Below are positions 58,967 to 64,000 of a stretch of 64,000 bases of DNA, one piece after another. Made by a program: the position numbers and the translations under genes. The stretch comes from Siphonodentalium dalli (Eukaryota > Mollusca > Scaphopoda > Gadilida > Siphonodentaliidae). The stretch is from the NCBI GenBank assembly GCA_032622095.1, contig CP136064.1:134613129-134677128 (forward strand). The letters are read 5' to 3'. Position 1 is the first letter of the stretch. Each line of letters opens with the position of its first letter. A model generated the notes under the pieces. That model had not been told where the DNA came from. It saw only the letters and a list, made by a program, of their open reading frames with translations, and did no database searches.

Positions 58967-60699
58967 GAGATCTATTGATCATAACTGGGTCAAGTTCAGA
59001 CATTAGGTGCATGAGGTTATCCAATTGGTAAACATTTTTGTCAGCACTGATTATTTTGTTCTTGTGTGATTACTAAAGTTCAGATTCAATGCGCATTATC
59101 ACTTCGATAGACAATTCACCAATTGTAATGTGAAAAATTAAAGAATTGACTGCGTTGTGTTATGTTTTATTTGAATTGCTTGTGTCAGTAGGCAGCGAGG
59201 CGAACCACGTGCATGACGCGCCATTTAAAAAAATAATGATTCAACGCATTTTGTTATCTGCATTTTAAGAATTATCTTGCCAATTTTATTTTGAGTATGA
59301 TTGGGAGAAATTATATTTCTTGACCATAGTTTTGAGAACAAATTTATTCTTGAATGATGAATCCAAATCCTGGCAGCGCGAATTGTTTACCAGATACTGA
59401 TGGCTCCAAAAAATAAGCGCAAATCAGGTGGGAAAATCAACAGAACAAAATAGTTCTCAAATATTGTTTAAAGAAAGCTACCTGCGATTGAAAATCAACT
59501 ATTTGAAGCCAATGTGTAGTAATTACTGTAATCTTATGGCATTTATTTCAGATGTTTGGTAATTTATTCCATGTTTATTTCAGATGTTTGGCAATTTATT
59601 AGATGTTTATCAAATATATATTTGAATTTTTTCTCACATTCACTTTGGACCAGTCTATTGCTAGTGTTGAAGGGATTCTAACTTTATGAAACTATTCCTT
59701 TAGACGAGTCCTTCATAGCGCATAGGAGATATGTGCTGTATGTATACTTTGCAAAAATAATTCAATGCACAATTCAATAACTTCAAATCAAAACTTGAAA
59801 CATGTAGAGTTTTGACTCTTGTAAACAAACTTCCACCCCAATAAAATGCACGTACAGAGGAAGCTATTGACAAATACAAAATATTTGGGAACTCAGCATG
59901 TTATCAGAATATTTAGATGCGGTATCAGAATATTTTTGATTTCGGGAAAATCGGGACCGCTCTATCGGAAAAGTTAGAAGATAGTTTTAGAGTTTGCGGA
60001 ATAGTTTTCAGGATCCCGATAGTAGTTTTGAAATGATGCCTTACACCACTGATTTAGAAGAATGATCATTTGAACTAGATATGTGAGGGCTTTAATAGTG
60101 GTCATGTTGCCACTAATGAGATTTGCGTGGTGTGGCGGCAATATCACACATTTGATGGGTAACGCAAGGGCAGATTAGCAACAATGTATCACATTTTCGG
60201 TTCACTTAAAAAAATAAGCTCTGTTGTGTGATGTATTTTTCCAACCCGCGCAAGCTTCATTTGTGTCAGCGCGATCAGATTGAGCTCCCATTGTGTAGAT
60301 GCACATGCGTGTATGTGAAACCATATCACCTTATCTCCATTTCCAGAGGTGGTGGTAATTAAATGCAGTCCTTTTATTCAGCTATGGATGATTTTATGCT
60401 GGACAAGGAGACATTGTTTCCTATACTAACTTCATACATTAGGTTGCCAGTGCCGTTGCATAAAGGAGGAATTGCAGCTTTCCTGTTTGTATTTAGAATT
60501 TCTTTGAAATATGACAAAAATAATTTTTTTATGTCATTCAGAAGCGTTTCCTCATGGCTATTTTTTGCAAATTTGTTCATATTGTTGAGGGTGTTCATAA
60601 TTTTTTGAAATTTTAATAGTCTAATCTGAGATCAAAACTGTAATTCATGAAATGGGAAATAAAAGTTAAAGGGATTTATTAAAAACATTCACAGCAGAA
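58967..60699. other. Unassigned sequence
   Basis: No gene recognised. 59560-59600 has a short direct repeat TTTCAGATGTTTGG(T/C)AATTTATT. The open frames at 60363-60608 (plus) and 60374-60598 (minus) overlap and lack known domains. Confidence 0.4.
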
Positions 60700-60890
60700 C
60701 TGTTAAGTTTTGAAATTGGCCATCCGGGAGATTTTTGCGGGAGGTATGCCCAGATATCATGATCGAGTCATGTTAAAAAAAAAAGTTTTAATTGATTTTC
60801 ATCTTTTTAATTTATGATGCAATTTGTGTAATTTGATTAGTTTCTATTTGTGTTTATTTTGTAAATATATATACCTATAATAAAGAAAAC
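60700..60890 (+). repeat. Dispersed repeat family H
   Basis: ACTGTTAAGTTTTGAAA, GAGATTTTTGCGGGAGGTAT, GCCCAGATAT and ATTTGTAAATATATA-type blocks match the complement of 35851-36005. Confidence 0.7.
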
Positions 60891-62043
60891 AGTAATTAAA
60901 ACAACGTTTTATACAGCTAATGTGAGATACATGTATGTTATATAAAATAATACAACACATTGAACAGCTGTGAAATCCTTTATTTGTCGGCATGCAAAGG
61001 TCAAGGGCACCTGCTGACCTAAGCAGTACCTTTTGTGGTCTTCAAAAGTTGAAGAACACATCCTGTTAAAATATTTATTCCCCCCTTTCTATTGTCTATA
61101 TTGTTTAGTCATTTTCACTTCAATAAAATTGCTGTCACCTGTGACCTTGTGAAGTGTCCGGTGTTTATACAATATTTTCACACATCATGACACAATCATG
61201 GCTTTGTGAGTGTTAAAATCAATTAAGGTTGTCACCCTGCAATCACATTGCATCTACAAATGTCCAAATGTCCAAATGTACAAATGGCAATCTGGGAGTC
61301 TCATATATATATATATACTACAGTAATGTTTATTTATATAAGAAATGGCGGTTTCAATGTGGTCATGGGAGTTTGCTGAATTTTTATCACGGTAAAAATT
61401 ATACTTTGAATCTGCCATTTATTATTTATATTTACATACTTAAATTCATTATGAACTAGGACTGTCTGTCTTTCCCACTATTTATTCAACTTTAAATGAA
61501 CGCATGGGGTTCAGTTCGGATAGTTCGAATCCTTGCTCTTTGGAAGACCAAACATTTTTAGAATCCGTTTACGGAGAGCGGAAAAACGCAATTTCACAGT
61601 AAAGTATACACATATGACGAAATGTCTTGGCTAGCTTGTTATGAATGTAGACATGTTGATTTCAAGAATGATAACATCTAAAACTAACAATTAAGTTTCG
61701 GCTGTGGATAAGAAATTGACAACATGTCGTTCTACCAAAATGATATTTTTGTGAGGTTGGGGGAATATTGGTAGCGGCAAGGAAAATGACCAAACTCTAC
61801 TGAATAACGCGATTATTTGAACATCAACGCTTCGTAACAAGAAACGTATTGTATGGTTGCTCGGTTGTGCATTTGTTGTGGTATTTCACTATTAGCTGCA
61901 GTATAATGCTATTATGCGTCTATGTGGTCCACGGTGCACATGCAGGAAGACCAAATAGGAACCTTACACCATAAAACAAAATTTACATCGGTCGCAACAC
62001 TATATACGCACAACGCATTTCAATTGCAAATTAAAAACGATAA
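60891..62043. other. Unassigned sequence
   Basis: No gene or shared repeat was noticed. A short AAATGTCCAAATGTCCAAATGT triplet-like run lies at about 61257-61278 and a TA repeat at 61303-61316. Confidence 0.4.
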
Positions 62044-62298
62044 TTATTCAAATGAGCAAACACCATTGTTCGCGATGTTTCGAAAGTTGTGAGGTAAAAA
62101 CACGTTGTACTTCTCATGGCAACAATTGTCGAGATGTGGGTTGTGTGACCTGATTGATGTGTAATCAGAGGAGATGAGTTTCAGGTGCAGGGTAACAACA
62201 CTGATTATAGACCAAAACAAATTTCTTGCCAAATCCGGATGTGCTGAATACTCAAGCAGTCGTTCAAGTCCGGTGATTTCCGGGATCAATGTGTTCAT
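62044..62298 (-). CDS. Unassigned 84-residue open frame
   Basis: Runs from an ATG at 62298 to a TAA at 62044. It contains NTLIPEITGLERLLEYSAHP, NLFWSIISVVTLHLKLISSD and HLDNCCHEKYNVFLPHNF. Local base composition is less AT-rich and more even than the surroundings, and the central segment is hydrophobic enough for one membrane helix. The start codon lies inside the hairpin at 62288-62358. I do not recognise the family; it may be a small exon, an old transposon piece or chance. Confidence 0.25.
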   Translation of the reverse strand: MNTLIPEITGLERLLEYSAHPDLARNLFWSIISVVTLHLKLISSDYTSIRSHNPHLDNCCHEKYNVFLPHNFRNIANNGVCSFE

Positions 62299-62358
62299 AA
62301 ACCTATGAACAACATTGAAAATGATGTCATGTTACGTTCATAGGTTTATGAACACATT
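62288..62358. repeat. Perfect 23-bp inverted repeat
   Basis: AATGTGTTCATAAACCTATG plus AAC (62288-62310) is the exact complement of 62336-62358, separated by 25 bases. A poly-G run starts about 10 bases later (62370-62380). Confidence 0.9.
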
Positions 62359-62380
62359 GACTCAGGGGAGGGGGGGGGGG

Positions 62381-63079
62381 CGTGTGTACCGTAACGCTAT
62401 GGGGAAATCGGAAGCGATGTTAGGTGTATGTAAATATATAACAATGGATTATATATGCAAAATCTCACTATGGAGAAATATTGATAACAATAACAACAAA
62501 TGTTATCTATTTTTACATGTAGTTGTTGGTGATATTTGTTTTACAGATGTCCACAACTTTTTACGTGTGCTTATTCTGAATGCCTTGAATACCTTTATTT
62601 AGCGCATTAGAAAATTAATTCTGATCATGAACTAAATTAAGCTCTGAGAGACTTTCAGAGGATGCTCATCTTCTAAGATGCAGATTTTAGTTTTAAATAC
62701 GAGGTGTTAAGTTGAAGGATATTTTAATCACACTGATAACTCACCCTAAATGCTCGCCTGGCATCAAAAGTTTTTTCTGGGACAATCTGAAAATTAAGAT
62801 GGTAATTAGGAACATATGAACAGGCATATCAATCCAAATTCACAAAAATTCTTATGGCACCCACTACAATTAGTGGAGATTGTGGAAATAAATTGAGCAC
62901 CTATGTGCTTGTTAATCATGACTATCCTATAGAACTTTATCACAGATATACAATCGACAATGAGGCTAGAACCATGTTTTACACATCTGCGAATCAGTAA
63001 ATATAACCTTGAGATTGAAAAATTAAGGCACATCTATCTGATTAAACATTTAACCAATAATTGTGGACTGCATGGTGTG
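62381..63079. other. Unassigned sequence
   Basis: No gene recognised; the open frame at 62315-62602 overlaps the hairpin and poly-G run and has no known domain. Confidence 0.35.
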
Positions 63080-63420
63080 CAGATGTATTCAAATGTGAAA
63101 TCCAATTTTGCTGCTGGTGGCCATTTTTTTTAACAGAATTTGGAAAAAATGGTAAGCTCCCATCTAGAGTTCACCACGAAGATCCATATGAAGTTTGGTG
63201 ATGATCGTTTGATAGATGTGACTTGCAGGGTGTGCCAAAGGATTTAGTCATACAAAGAGTAAAATCGAAGATGGCCGCTGGCAGCCATGTTTTTTACCAG
63301 ACTTCGGAAAAAATAGTAAGCTCATATCTAAAGTTCACCCCGAAGATCCATATGAAGTTTGGTGATGAATGGATGAGGGATGTGGCCTGTAGAGTGTGTC
63401 ATGTTTATAAGCTGCTTTTA
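63080..63420 (+). repeat. Family F, two ~164-bp units
   Basis: GGCCATTTTTTT near 63118 and CAGCCATGTTTTTTA near 63282 mark the units. Both contain AGCTCCCATCTAGAGTTCAC-type and GAAGATCCATATGAAGTTTG then GTGATGA. GGATTTAGTCATACAAAGAG links it to family B. Confidence 0.7.
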
Positions 63421-64000
63421 CATTATTAAATGGGTTTAACACATGTATTTTACAGATGAATTTAGGCGGACATAAGAAGCATTGGTTCAAACAGTAGATC
63501 AGTCAGCACTGAACATTCACATAACTGTGTAAAAAGACTAATTTTAGCAGACAACTTTACTAAACAAGACAGTCAATGACTGGGGTCGCTCTCAAGACTG
63601 TAAAGATGGAGAAGGTTGGGATTCTGAAGACTACAATAGTCAGTGTTAGTATTTGTACATTCTATAAATAGCAGCCTTGCAGACAGCTTCTCTTCAGGAA
63701 GGGACCTCTGGAGGTCATAGGTTTTTAAAGGAACTTCAGGGCAATTCCACGGTAACGGATGTACCATTCAGAAGAAATTTGAATTTCAAGTCCATTGTTC
63801 TTGAAATGGGTTGAGTGTCTCACTGCCAGAATTGAACGTTTTCAAAGCTCACCCCAAGGTTGTTCATATGATGTATGATAGTTCTCATCCCGTTTGAAAT
63901 TATAGATCATATGGGCTATTAAGACTTCGGTAACGGACATACTCAATGAAATGAAAATCCATAGGGTTGTCTCACTTAAGCCCCAAACTCTGTGAAGTGT
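63421..64000. other. Unassigned sequence at window end
   Basis: Two related phrases, GGTAACGGATGTACCATTCA (63751) and GGTAACGGACATACTCAATG (63930), hint at a degenerate repeat of about 180 bp. No gene seen. Confidence 0.35.

Larger units (their letters stand above)
52432..60037. mobile_element. Possible 7.6-kb element with ~28-bp imperfect TIRs
   Basis: Left TTAGGCGTCATCTCACAACT then AGTATCGG resembles the complement of the right end, TAAGGCATCATTTCAAAACT then ACTATCGG, with about 22 of 28 matches. Both subterminal regions are rich in TATCGGAAA or TATCGGGA variants in both orientations (52455-52640 and 59930-60020). The body includes the inverted gene duplication at 54034-58966. No target duplication is clear, so this remains tentative. 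Confidence 0.4.

Overview
This window looks like repeat-dominated intergenic or intronic DNA from a marine invertebrate, most likely a lophotrochozoan and plausibly a bivalve mollusc. The base composition is AT-rich. There are no operons or bacterial signals. Most of the window is built from nested transposable elements and tandem repeats. The organism guess rests on elements with tandem cores of about 150-165 bp, a short GC-rich microsatellite and a terminal hairpin, an architecture described for bivalve 'pearl' (Helitron-derived, HINE-type) elements. I found no intact host gene, rRNA, tRNA or CRISPR array. All recognisable coding sequence is broken transposon-type sequence; two short open frames are left unassigned.

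Layout: 0-5 kb holds a 2.65 kb element with perfect 57-bp terminal inverted repeats (TIRs) that contains a family B repeat. 5-10 kb holds two TIR elements and a long inverted copy of family A. 11-14.4 kb holds a broken L1/Tx1-like reverse transcriptase and a broken non-LTR endonuclease, with a family A copy split by a TTAA-flanked MITE between them. 14.6-20.9 kb holds families B, D and E, a second TTAA MITE, foldbacks and a LINE 3' end. 23.4-26.4 kb is a 161-bp satellite array. 28.98-40.76 kb is bounded by a 23-bp TIR pair with TA flanks and is filled with four unrelated tandem arrays plus a 3.46 kb family A insertion. 42.2-43.6 kb is a Penelope-like element remnant. 43.9-47.0 kb is a long inverted-repeat element whose loop carries LINE ORF1-like and endonuclease fragments. 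48-52 kb holds further family A and B copies. 52.4-60.0 kb holds a head-to-head inverted duplication of a transposon-type gene with a cysteine-rich C-terminus, carrying two nested insertions. 60-64 kb is mostly unassigned.

Nothing here acts as a pathway. The content is best read as an insertion and duplication history. The main general observation is that six repeat families with different ends share one core design, including a short kernel of the type AARTTTSRT followed by ATC. Boundaries were read by eye; copy-number and family claims need alignment to the genome.
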